From Nanobdellota archaeon (lineage in GTDB: Archaea; Nanobdellota; Nanobdellia; Pacearchaeales; GW2011-AR1), in contig JAHIEH010000088.1 of assembly GCA_018901675.1 (NCBI GenBank), forward strand, positions 1 to 11,815: 11,815 nt of DNA. Direction: 5' to 3'. This document shows positions 1 through 6,263 of this stretch, one piece after another. The position numbers were made by a program, and so were the translations under genes. The notes under the pieces were generated by a model. The model saw only the letters and a program-made list of their open reading frames with translations, ran no database searches and was not told the origin of the DNA. Numbering within the stretch: the stretch's first letter is position 1; each line of letters starts with the position of its first letter.

Positions 1-20
1 AAAATCAATTAACCACAATC

Positions 21-28
21 CTTAAATA
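21..28 (+). promoter_or_regulatory. archaeal TATA box for the zinc-ribbon gene
   Basis: CTTAAATA matches an archaeal TATA element. Its centre is about 25 bases before the ATG at 50, the distance at which archaeal transcription normally starts, so the mRNA is probably leaderless. No Shine-Dalgarno sequence precedes the ATG, which fits. The initiation mode is inferred from spacing alone. Confidence 0.55.
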
Positions 29-49
29 TGGCCAGTTTTAACTAAATAC

Positions 50-196
50 ATGAAACTTGTTTGTAAAAGCTGTGACTATAGATTTGAATCTGCAACAACT
101 GAAAAAGGTAAAAAATGCCCATATTGCGGGAAGAAAGATGTTGTGGCAGAGCCAGATGCAGAAGAATTACTCGGATTAGTAGACGATGAACGTTAA
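50..196 (+). CDS. 48-residue zinc-ribbon protein
   Basis: A short protein (begins MKLVCKSCDY, ends LVDDER) with two Cys pairs, C5-x2-C8 and C23-P-Y-C26-G, an arrangement that binds one zinc ion as a rubredoxin/zinc-ribbon knuckle. The second half (residues 34-47) is rich in Asp and Glu, giving a basic metal-binding head and an acidic tail. There is no membrane segment or enzymatic motif. The ATG is the only sensible start, because it lies about 25 bases after a TATA box and the Cys pairs need the whole frame. Proteins of this size and layout are common in archaea, but their role is mostly unknown; binding nucleic acid or a protein partner is the usual guess. It is separated from aglB by 109 bases with a separate TATA box, so it is probably not part of the glycosylation cluster. 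Coding status is fairly sure; function is not known. Confidence 0.8.
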   Translation: MKLVCKSCDYRFESATTEKGKKCPYCGKKDVVAEPDAEELLGLVDDER

Positions 197-207
197 ATCT
201 ATAATAA

Positions 208-235
208 CGGATATATAATTAGTGTAAAATATCCG
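208..235. repeat. 7-bp inverted repeat between zinc-ribbon gene and aglB
   Basis: CGGATAT (208-214) and ATATCCG (229-235) are perfect inverted copies with a 14-base spacer. The element starts 12 bases after the zinc-ribbon stop codon and ends 30 bases before the aglB TATA box. It could be a 3' hairpin of the upstream mRNA or a binding site for a dimeric regulator upstream of the aglB promoter. No T-run follows it, so a classical terminator is not shown. The rest of 197-305 holds only the aglB TATA box. Confidence 0.35.
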
Positions 236-264
236 CGTCCTTGACCATGATTAAATTGCAGCGT

Positions 265-273
265 CTTATATTA
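265..273 (+). promoter_or_regulatory. probable TATA box for aglB and the glycosylation cluster
   Basis: CTTATATTA lies about 37 bases before the aglB ATG at 306. Transcription would be expected to start near 293-297, giving a leader of roughly ten bases. No clear Shine-Dalgarno sequence precedes the ATG. The assignment rests on sequence and distance only. Confidence 0.45.
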
Positions 274-305
274 TAATCTGAATAATCACAGTAAAACTTT
301 TAGAT

Positions 306-3050
306 ATGGAAAAAGAAAAGACAGATGACCCATTAGTAAAAGAAAGGGAAGAAAAGATAGCTGGGTTGTTAAAAAAGAGCAGTGGGATTTATTATTTAGT
401 TCTTGCATTTATAGTCTGGCTTGGGGTTTATATAAGGACAAGAAATATCCCCTTATTAAAAGACATCTCTACTGGAACTTGGACTCTTGGACCTGATTTA
501 GACCCTTTTCTTTTTTTGAGATGGGCCGAATATATTGCAGAGCATGGGAAATTATTTGTTATTGATACTATGAGGAATGTTCCTCTTGGATTTAAAACTT
601 CAGAAGAAATGGGCTTGTTGAGTTATATGATTGCTTGGCTTCATAAGTTATTGGTTGTTTTCTCTTTAAGCGACAGCGTTACATACTCTGCGATTATATT
701 TCCAGTAGTAATGTTTGCTCTTACTACAATAGCCTTTTTCCTTTTTGCAAGAAAAATTTTCTATAAAGAAAACAAAGTTACAAAAAATTCAATCGCTTTG
801 CTCGCTACAGCTTTATTTGTTTTAATTCCGTCATTACTGCCAAGAACAATTGCAGGCATTCCGGAAAAAGAATCAGCTGCTTTCTTTTTTATGTTTTTAG
901 CATTTTATTTTTTCTTAGAGGCATTTACTTCTGAAAAAATTAAAAAAGGATTAATTTTTGGCGTGTTGGCAGGCATTTCTACGGGATTGATGGCATTAAT
1001 CTGGGGAGGAATGATTTTTATTTATCTTACTATACCTACAGCATTTCTATTCGCTTTTGCCCTTGGAAAAATTAAAAAAGAAAACTTTTATGTTTATTCC
1101 TGCTGGCTCGTTTCTTCTTTTGCTGTTATGATGCCTTTTTCAGCAAGATATAGCTTGAAAAATTTAATTACCTCCTTTTCTACAGGCACATCAATAGGCG
1201 TGCTTGTTCTTGTGGGCATAAGCCTGCTTATAATTAAAGATAAAAGGATGAATCAAATAAAAGAAAAAATAAAAATCCCCCCTGAAATCTTATCCTTAAT
1301 AGTTTCTGCTTTAATTTTATTGATGGCAATATTGATATTCTTGGGCCCTAATTTCATTTTGTCCCAGATTGGTGAGATTAAAAGGTCTTTAATCCAGCCT
1401 TCTTACTCAAGGTTTAGCTTTACTGTCGCAGAGAATAAACAGCCGTATTTTATCAGTGATTGGGGAGAAAGTTTTGGGCCTGTTTTCAGGGGGATTCCGG
1501 TATTTTTCTGGTTGTTCTTTATTGGTTCTGTATTTTTATTTGATAAGATGATATCTGGATTAAAAAAAAGAGATAGATTATCTTTAACAATCAGTTATCT
1601 CATCTTTTTAAGTGCAATAATATTCAGCAGGTATTCTGAATCCGGAGCATTAAATGGAGTAAATACTTTGAGTGTGGGTTTTTATGCCTTGGGGGTTATT
1701 GCGTTTATTGGATGTTTCTGGTATGTTTACAAGAAGAATTATGACAAAAATGAATTTGATATATTTAATAAATTTGAATTTAGCTATATTCTTTATTTTA
1801 TAATCCTGACATTGGGGATTATTGGAGCAAGAGGGGCAATAAGATTGATAATGGTTTTAGGAGCAGTAAGCCCGATAACAATTGCATTTTTATCTGTGAG
1901 TATTTTCAAAGGAGCGTTTAAAGAAAAAGAAGAGATGGCTAAATTGTTTAGCTTATTGGCTATTGCAATTTTAATTATATCTTTGATATTCACTTTTTAT
2001 AATTATTACCAAGGGGACAAATTGATGGCAGAAAACTTTGCTCCAGGCTATTATCAGGGGCAGTGGCAGAAAGCAATGGCATGGGTTAGAGAAAATACTC
2101 CTGAAAATGCTGTTTTTGCGCACTGGTGGGATTATGGCTATTGGTTGCAGAGTATTGGCAAGAGGGCAACAGTACTTGATGGAGGGAATGCGATAGTATA
2201 CTGGAATCACCTCTTAGGAAGGCATGTTTTAACTGGCAGTGATGAAGGAAAAGCATTAGAATTTCTTTACACGCATAATGCAACTCATCTTTTAATTGAT
2301 TCTACAGATATTGGAAAATATCCTGCATTTTCCAGCATAGGTGCAGATGAAAATTATGACAGATTCTCCTGGATTTCCACATTTATAGCAGATGACAAAC
2401 AAACACAAGAGCTGAATAATGAAACAATATATCTCCTTATGGGCGGAACTGCAACTGATGACGACATTTTATGGGAAAAAGATGGCAGAGAAGTATTTTT
2501 ACCTGCAAGAAAAACATTAATTGGAGCAATTGTATTAAGAGAGAAAAAAAGCATAGGACAGATTGGAAGCAGTTTTCTGCAGCCAGAGGGAATTTTTGTT
2601 TATCAGGAACAACAGTATAGAATACCTTTAAGGTATATTTATGTGGATTATAAACAAGAAAAAATGGATTTTAAAACGGGATTAGAATCAGGAGTTTTCT
2701 TATTCCCAAATATAAATTACATAAATGAAAAGGGGATTAATATTAATTATTTTGGAGCTGCATTGTATTTAAGCAACAGGACAGTAAACTCTCAATTAGC
2801 CCGGCTGTATCTATTCAATCAGCAATCAAGTTATTTTAAGCTCGCGCATACTGAAAGCAGTTTTATAATAGAAAATTTAAGAACAAATGGGGTGAATATA
2901 GGGGAGTTTGTTCAGTATCAGGGATTTCAGGGGCCAATAAAAATCTGGGAGATAGAATACCCCCTTAATATTAAGGTAAATCCTGAATTTTTAAAAACAG
3001 AATATCCTAACAAGGAATTAGCAGTTGCAAAAAAAGGAGAATATGGATAA
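306..3050 (+). CDS. aglB: archaeal oligosaccharyltransferase, STT3/AglB family (GT66)
   Basis: Catalytic enzyme of protein N-glycosylation: it transfers a glycan from a dolichyl/polyprenyl (pyro)phosphate carrier to Asn in N-X-S/T sequons on the outer face of the membrane. The first ~565 residues carry about a dozen hydrophobic segments starting near residue 28; the remainder is a soluble extracellular domain. Family motifs are visible: D64-L-D66 in the first external loop, E187-K-E189 in the second (where many relatives have Asp first), TVAE at 373-376 (the SVSE/TIXE-type motif of the fifth loop), WWDYG at 607-611 (sequon recognition), and D668-x2-K671-x6-I678, which fits the archaeal DK motif. 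At 914 residues it is of normal length and looks intact. It heads the glycosylation cluster and is followed by a palindrome-rich gap before the GT4 gene. Family identity is very sure; the attached glycan is unknown. Confidence 0.96.
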   Translation: MEKEKTDDPLVKEREEKIAGLLKKSSGIYYLVLAFIVWLGVYIRTRNIPLLKDISTGTWTLGPDLDPFLFLRWAEYIAEHGKLFVIDTMRNVPLGFKTSEEMGLLSYMIAWLHKLLVVFSLSDSVTYSAIIFPVVMFALTTIAFFLFARKIFYKENKVTKNSIALLATALFVLIPSLLPRTIAGIPEKESAAFFFMFLAFYFFLEAFTSEKIKKGLIFGVLAGISTGLMALIWGGMIFIYLTIPTAFLFAFALGKIKKENFYVYSCWLVSSFAVMMPFSARYSLKNLITSFSTGTSIGVLVLVGISLLIIKDKRMNQIKEKIKIPPEILSLIVSALILLMAILIFLGPNFILSQIGEIKRSLIQPSYSRFSFTVAENKQPYFISDWGESFGPVFRGIPVFFWLFFIGSVFLFDKMISGLKKRDRLSLTISYLIFLSAIIFSRYSESGALNGVNTLSVGFYALGVIAFIGCFWYVYKKNYDKNEFDIFNKFEFSYILYFIILTLGIIGARGAIRLIMVLGAVSPITIAFLSVSIFKGAFKEKEEMAKLFSLLAIAILIISLIFTFYNYYQGDKLMAENFAPGYYQGQWQKAMAWVRENTPENAVFAHWWDYGYWLQSIGKRATVLDGGNAIVYWNHLLGRHVLTGSDEGKALEFLYTHNATHLLIDSTDIGKYPAFSSIGADENYDRFSWISTFIADDKQTQELNNETIYLLMGGTATDDDILWEKDGREVFLPARKTLIGAIVLREKKSIGQIGSSFLQPEGIFVYQEQQYRIPLRYIYVDYKQEKMDFKTGLESGVFLFPNINYINEKGININYFGAALYLSNRTVNSQLARLYLFNQQSSYFKLAHTESSFIIENLRTNGVNIGEFVQYQGFQGPIKIWEIEYPLNIKVNPEFLKTEYPNKELAVAKKGEYG

Positions 3051-3053
3051 AAT

Positions 3054-3170
3054 CAAAAAGTCCTTGAGTTTACCACACCTTTTAAGGTGTGGTTTGTTTG
3101 GACTTTTGGATGCTCAGAAATTCGAACCACATCCTAAAGGAGGTGGTTTTAAACTGCTGAAAATTTCTGA
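3054..3170. repeat. two nested palindromes with related cores, possible IS200/IS605-type non-coding element
   Basis: Two consecutive two-tier stem-loops fill the gap after aglB. The first has an outer stem AAAAGTCC (3056-3063) with GGACTTTT (3100-3107) around a perfect inner hairpin at 3073-3092, arms CCACACCTT and AAGGTGTGG. The second has an outer stem TCAGAAATT (3114-3122) with AATTTCTGA (3162-3170) around an inner hairpin with AACCAC (3125-3130) pairing GTGGTT (3143-3148) and TCCT (3132-3135) pairing AGGA (3138-3141). Both cores share ACCACA on the left and GTGGTTT on the right. Paired, similar end hairpins are characteristic of IS200/IS605 elements and their transposase-free derivatives, which suggests an insertion in the operon. 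A structured leader of the downstream mRNA is an alternative, since the right arm of the first core can also pair with the left arm of the second. No transposase gene is present. Confidence 0.6.
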
Positions 3171-3180
3171 CATTAAAAGG

Positions 3181-3198
3181 AAGAATTTATTAATTCTT
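3181..3198. repeat. 7-bp AT-rich inverted repeat upstream of the GT4 gene
   Basis: AAGAATT (3181-3187) and AATTCTT (3192-3198) are perfect inverted copies around a TATT loop. The element overlaps the left end of the weak TATA-like sequence before the GT4 gene, so it could be an operator, or simply AT-rich chance sequence. Confidence 0.3.
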
Positions 3199-3207
3199 AT
3201 ATTGGAG
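3196..3207 (+). promoter_or_regulatory. possible internal TATA box and GGAG ribosome-binding site for the GT4 gene
   Basis: CTTATATT (3196-3203) lies about 21 bases before the ATG at 3221, close to the spacing for a leaderless start. GGAG (3204-3207) immediately follows, but at 13 bases it is rather far from the ATG for efficient Shine-Dalgarno use. Either the four downstream glycosylation genes have their own promoter here, or they are read through from aglB. The sequence does not decide between these. Confidence 0.3.
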
Positions 3208-3220
3208 ATGAATAATTAAC

Positions 3221-4237
3221 ATGCAGCTTATTTTAATCCTGCCAATTCTTCTTGGTTTTTTTATAACTCTGTTTTTCTTGCCTTATTGGATAAAAAAAGC
3301 AAAGCAAATAGGGTTAATATGGGAAGACATGAATAAATACCTCCATCCAAAAGGTGCTGCTGGCTCTGGAGGACTGATTGTATTGTTTGGATTTAGCATT
3401 GGAGTTCTTTTATATGTTGCTATAAAGACTTTTATTATTAAAGGGGATGTGATTACAACGAGCATTTTTGCAATCCTGACAACGGTAATAATCGCAGGAA
3501 TAGTGGGTTTGGTTGATGATTTTCTCGGATGGAAAAAAGGCGGTTTGCCTGCATGGTTCAGAATTTGCCTAATGCTAATCGCAGCAATTCCTTTAGTGGT
3601 GATAAATGCAGGAGAACATGATGTTGCAATACCTTTGATAGGGGTAGTAAGCCTTGGAATCTGGTACGCTTTTATAATTGTCCCAATAGGGGTTATGGGA
3701 GCTTCTACTGGATTTAATATTCTTGCCGGTTTCAATGGATTAGAAGCAAGCCAGGGAATTATCATTTTGTCTTCTTTGGCTTTAGTAACTGCATTAACAG
3801 GAAAAACATGGGTGACGTTAATTGCATTAATAATGGTTGCTTCTTTGGCTGCATTTTATGTGTTCAATAAGCATCCTGCAAAAGTGTTCCCAGGTGATGT
3901 GATGACTTATTCAGTAGGAGCCTTAATTGCCTGTATTGCAATTTTTGGCAATATAGAAAGATTTTCTTTGCTGATATTCACTCCTTATTTTATAGAGGGA
4001 TTTTTGAAAATAAGAGGAAAATTGAATAAACAATCCTTCGGGAAGCCGAATAAAGACCATAGCTTAGAAGTGCCCTATGAAAAATTCTATGGTTTAGAGC
4101 ATATAGCAATTTATCTGCTTAAAAAAATCAAAAAGGATGGGAAAGCTTATGAAAAAGAGGTTGTTTATTTGATAAATTTGTTCCAGATAATAATTGTAAT
4201 AACCGCGTTAATCTTGTTTAGAAAAGCTATATTTTAA
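3221..4237 (+). CDS. GT4-family polyprenyl-phosphate sugar-1-phosphate transferase (MraY/WecA/ALG7 superfamily)
   Basis: Integral membrane enzyme expected to start lipid-linked glycan assembly by moving a HexNAc-1-phosphate from a UDP-sugar to a dolichyl/polyprenyl phosphate on the cytoplasmic side, the role of archaeal AglH and eukaryotic ALG7. About ten hydrophobic segments span the 338 residues. Superfamily motifs are present in order: DMNKYLHPKGAAGSGG at 36-51 (the early loop leading to a Gly pair), the metal-binding D99-D100 in GLVDDFLGW, N166 with AGFNGLEA at 169-176, FPGD at 223-226, and a late cytoplasmic loop with KDHSLEVP at 278-285. The start is supported by the hydrophobic first helix and the downstream cluster spacing. 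It ends 1 nt before the flippase gene. It could use a sugar other than GlcNAc; sequence alone does not settle this. In a peptidoglycan-less archaeal N-glycosylation cluster, MraY function is unlikely. Confidence 0.9.
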   Translation: MQLILILPILLGFFITLFFLPYWIKKAKQIGLIWEDMNKYLHPKGAAGSGGLIVLFGFSIGVLLYVAIKTFIIKGDVITTSIFAILTTVIIAGIVGLVDDFLGWKKGGLPAWFRICLMLIAAIPLVVINAGEHDVAIPLIGVVSLGIWYAFIIVPIGVMGASTGFNILAGFNGLEASQGIIILSSLALVTALTGKTWVTLIALIMVASLAAFYVFNKHPAKVFPGDVMTYSVGALIACIAIFGNIERFSLLIFTPYFIEGFLKIRGKLNKQSFGKPNKDHSLEVPYEKFYGLEHIAIYLLKKIKKDGKAYEKEVVYLINLFQIIIVITALILFRKAIF

Positions 4238-4238
4238 A

Positions 4239-5465
4239 ATGTTGAGAAAAAAATTTTCAAGCGAGCTTGGAAGAGGTGCTGCGATATTATTCATAACTCT
4301 GAATGTTTTTAACCTGCTAAATTTTCTTTTTCATTTTGTTATGGCAAGGCTTTTGGGGCCATCTGATTATGGAGTTCTTGCTGTGCTGATGTCTATAATC
4401 TATATCTATAATGTGCCTACTGAAGCTATACAAACTTTAATCTCAAGATACACTTCTAAATTTAATTTAAGAAAAGAGAATGGGAAAATAAAATATCTCC
4501 TAATGCACTCATTAAAAAGAGGGTTCTGGAGAATGGCGTTGCCCTTGTTTTTAGTTTCTGCAATAATTGCACTTCTGATTTCCTCTTTTTTAAAAATTAA
4601 TTTCTGGCTGATAATTTTAACAAATTTATTTTTGTTTTACGCTGTTTTGGGGCCGGTTCCAAAAGGAGTTTTGCAGGGGAGGAAAAAATTTGCAAAGCTT
4701 GGAAGCAATTTCATAATAGAAACAAGCATAAGACTTGCTGTCTCAATAGCTTTGGTTTTAATGGGATTTGGGGTTTTTGGGGCAATGTATGGAGTTATTT
4801 TCAGCGTGCTTATAGGATTTATTTTCTCGCTTTATTTTAACAAAGATATAATGAATTCAAAAGAAAAAACAGAGAACCTATCCGGGATTTATAAACAAAG
4901 TATCCCTTATTTTGTCTCTATGCTCGCAATTTTTTTGATGCTTAGCATGGATATCATTTTTGCAAAAAGATTTTTTTCTCCAGAAATAGCGGGAAAATAT
5001 GCTGTTCTTTCTATGCTTGGCAAAATGATATTTTTCGGGACTGTGGCAATAAGCAAGATAATGTTTCCTCTTGCTTCTGAAAGGCATGACAGCAATAAAG
5101 ACTCTTTGAATATGTTTAAAAAATCCTTCTTAATTGTTGTTTCTATCTGCTTAATCGTGATTGCAATTTATGCGCTATTTCCCACACTGATAATCTCGCT
5201 TTTGTATGGAAGTGAATATCTTGAAATGTCCAATTATCTTGTTTGGTCTGCAGTGGCATTAAGCTTTTTGGCATTAAGCAACCTTAACCTGATTTATGCT
5301 CTTTCAACAGACAAAATGAAAAAGCCATATTATTTGTTCTTGTTCCTCGTAATTGGGGGGGTTTTGTTTTACTTTTTCCACAACAGTATTTTGGAGTATA
5401 TACTGGCTTTTATGGTTTCTAATATAGTAATGTTTATAGGCACTTTGTTTTTCCTCAAGAGATGA
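4239..5465 (+). CDS. Wzx-like lipid-linked oligosaccharide flippase (MVF/polysaccharide export family)
   Basis: Polytopic membrane protein of 408 residues with roughly twelve hydrophobic segments, proposed to flip the lipid-linked glycan from the cytoplasmic to the outer face so that AglB can use it. Characteristic stretches of this superfamily are seen: ARLLGPSDYGVLAVL at 36-50, the basic loop LQGRKKFAKLG at 145-155, D238 in the seventh-segment region, and FSPEIAGKYAVLS at 246-258. The gene starts 1 nt after the GT4 stop codon (junction TAAAATG) and its stop overlaps the next start by 4 nt (ATGA), so translation is probably coupled on both sides. A run of seven G at 5355-5361 encodes the I372-G-G-V375 region in a late membrane segment. 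The family assignment is strong; the flipping role is inferred from the family and from its position in the cluster. Confidence 0.88.
   Translation: MLRKKFSSELGRGAAILFITLNVFNLLNFLFHFVMARLLGPSDYGVLAVLMSIIYIYNVPTEAIQTLISRYTSKFNLRKENGKIKYLLMHSLKRGFWRMALPLFLVSAIIALLISSFLKINFWLIILTNLFLFYAVLGPVPKGVLQGRKKFAKLGSNFIIETSIRLAVSIALVLMGFGVFGAMYGVIFSVLIGFIFSLYFNKDIMNSKEKTENLSGIYKQSIPYFVSMLAIFLMLSMDIIFAKRFFSPEIAGKYAVLSMLGKMIFFGTVAISKIMFPLASERHDSNKDSLNMFKKSFLIVVSICLIVIAIYALFPTLIISLLYGSEYLEMSNYLVWSAVALSFLALSNLNLIYALSTDKMKKPYYLFLFLVIGGVLFYFFHNSILEYILAFMVSNIVMFIGTLFFLKR
5355..5361. repeat. G7 homopolymer inside the flippase gene
   Basis: Seven consecutive G in an otherwise AT-rich coding sequence, across the codons ATT-GGG-GGG-GTT (residues 372-375). 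A one-base change by slippage would cut the protein about 35 residues before its end. The current length keeps the frame open. Confidence 0.5.
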
Positions 5466-6262
5466 CAAAAGACCTGCTGAACCCTATAAAGATATCTATC
5501 ATTATACCTGCTTATAATGAAGAAAAGAGAATTGGCAGAACTTTAGAAAGATATTGCGAGTTTTTTGGAGAGTTAAAGAAAAAAAACCTGCTGGACTTTG
5601 AAATTCTTATTGTTTTAAATGCCTGCAGGGATAATACGCTGGGAGTTGTTAAGGAAAAACAAAAGAAGTTCAGGGAGATAAAATATCTGGAATTTAAACA
5701 GGGGGGTAAGGGATTTGCAATTACACAGGGCTTTAAAGATGCCCTGAAAAGAGAAAATGATTTAATTGGTTTTGTTGATGCAGACATGGCTACTCCTCCT
5801 GAAGCTTTTTCTGACTTAATAAGATTTAGCAAGAATTATGATGGAATCATTGCAAGCAGAGGATTGAAAAAATCTGCTGTTAATTTCAGTTTTACAAGAA
5901 AAATAACTCATAAAGGTTTTAACTTCTTGGTTAGGGCTTTGTTAGGAATGCCATATAGAGATACTCAATGCGGGGCAAAAGTCTTCAAAAGAGAAGTAAT
6001 TAAATCAATTGTTGATAATCTTGGGGCGACTAAATGGGCATATGATATTGATTTGCTGTATAAGATAAGAAAAAGAGGTTTTAAAATTATAGAAATCCCC
6101 ACTATTTGGGAGAATAAAGAAGGTTCTCATTTAGATTTAATAAAAGTCCCAATTCAGATGTTTTCTTCTATTGTCAGATTAAGATTGATCTTTTCTCCCT
6201 TCAGGTTTATAGTCAGGGCATATGATAGACTGCCGGAAAAAGTAAAAATTCACAATTTATAA
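5462..6262 (+). CDS. ALG5/DPM1-like dolichyl-phosphate glycosyltransferase (GT2)
   Basis: Cytoplasmic-facing GT2 enzyme that most likely moves a hexose from UDP- or GDP-sugar to dolichyl/polyprenyl phosphate, making a lipid-phosphate sugar donor. The GT-A fold begins with ISIIIPAYNEEKRIGRTL at 11-28; D106-A-D108 in FVDADMATPPE is the metal/nucleotide-sugar DxD; then ASRGL at 131-135, RDTQCGAKVF at 166-175 and WAYDIDLLYKIRKRGF at 192-207, followed by W216-ENKEGS. This string (YNEEKR, DAD, DTQCG, WA-D, EGS) is closer to eukaryotic ALG5 and archaeal AglK/AglJ-type enzymes than to generic GT2. At 266 residues it has no obvious C-terminal membrane anchor, unlike many ALG5/AglJ relatives. Its ATG overlaps the flippase stop by 4 nt and its own stop is 1 nt before the next start, so it sits firmly inside the operon. 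The donor sugar cannot be read from sequence. Confidence 0.88.
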   Translation: MTKDLLNPIKISIIIPAYNEEKRIGRTLERYCEFFGELKKKNLLDFEILIVLNACRDNTLGVVKEKQKKFREIKYLEFKQGGKGFAITQGFKDALKRENDLIGFVDADMATPPEAFSDLIRFSKNYDGIIASRGLKKSAVNFSFTRKITHKGFNFLVRALLGMPYRDTQCGAKVFKREVIKSIVDNLGATKWAYDIDLLYKIRKRGFKIIEIPTIWENKEGSHLDLIKVPIQMFSSIVRLRLIFSPFRFIVRAYDRLPEKVKIHNL

Positions 6263-6263
6263 A

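Noticed and set aside
240..285. Possible C/D-box small RNA (ATGATTA and CTGA) before aglB
   Set aside because: The C-box match is imperfect, no second box pair is visible, and the segment overlaps the probable aglB TATA box.
3043..3219. A 58-codon open frame (start ATGGATAA overlapping the aglB stop, GGAG upstream) running through the palindromes to the GT4 gene
   Set aside because: Most of it is simply the translation of the two palindromes (LPHLLRCG, FEPHPKGGG), with no domain or coding-like composition. The good start context belongs to the end of aglB. It could still be translated for coupling, but there is no support for a protein function.
3283..3765. A 160-codon open frame on the - strand inside the GT4 gene
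   Set aside because: It is antisense to a gene with clear family motifs, has no promoter or recognisable domain, and arises from codon bias of the + strand gene.
5512..5832. A 106-codon - strand open frame inside the ALG5-like gene
   Set aside because: It lies opposite conserved GT2 motifs and is low-complexity (Phe/Ser rich); an antisense shadow.
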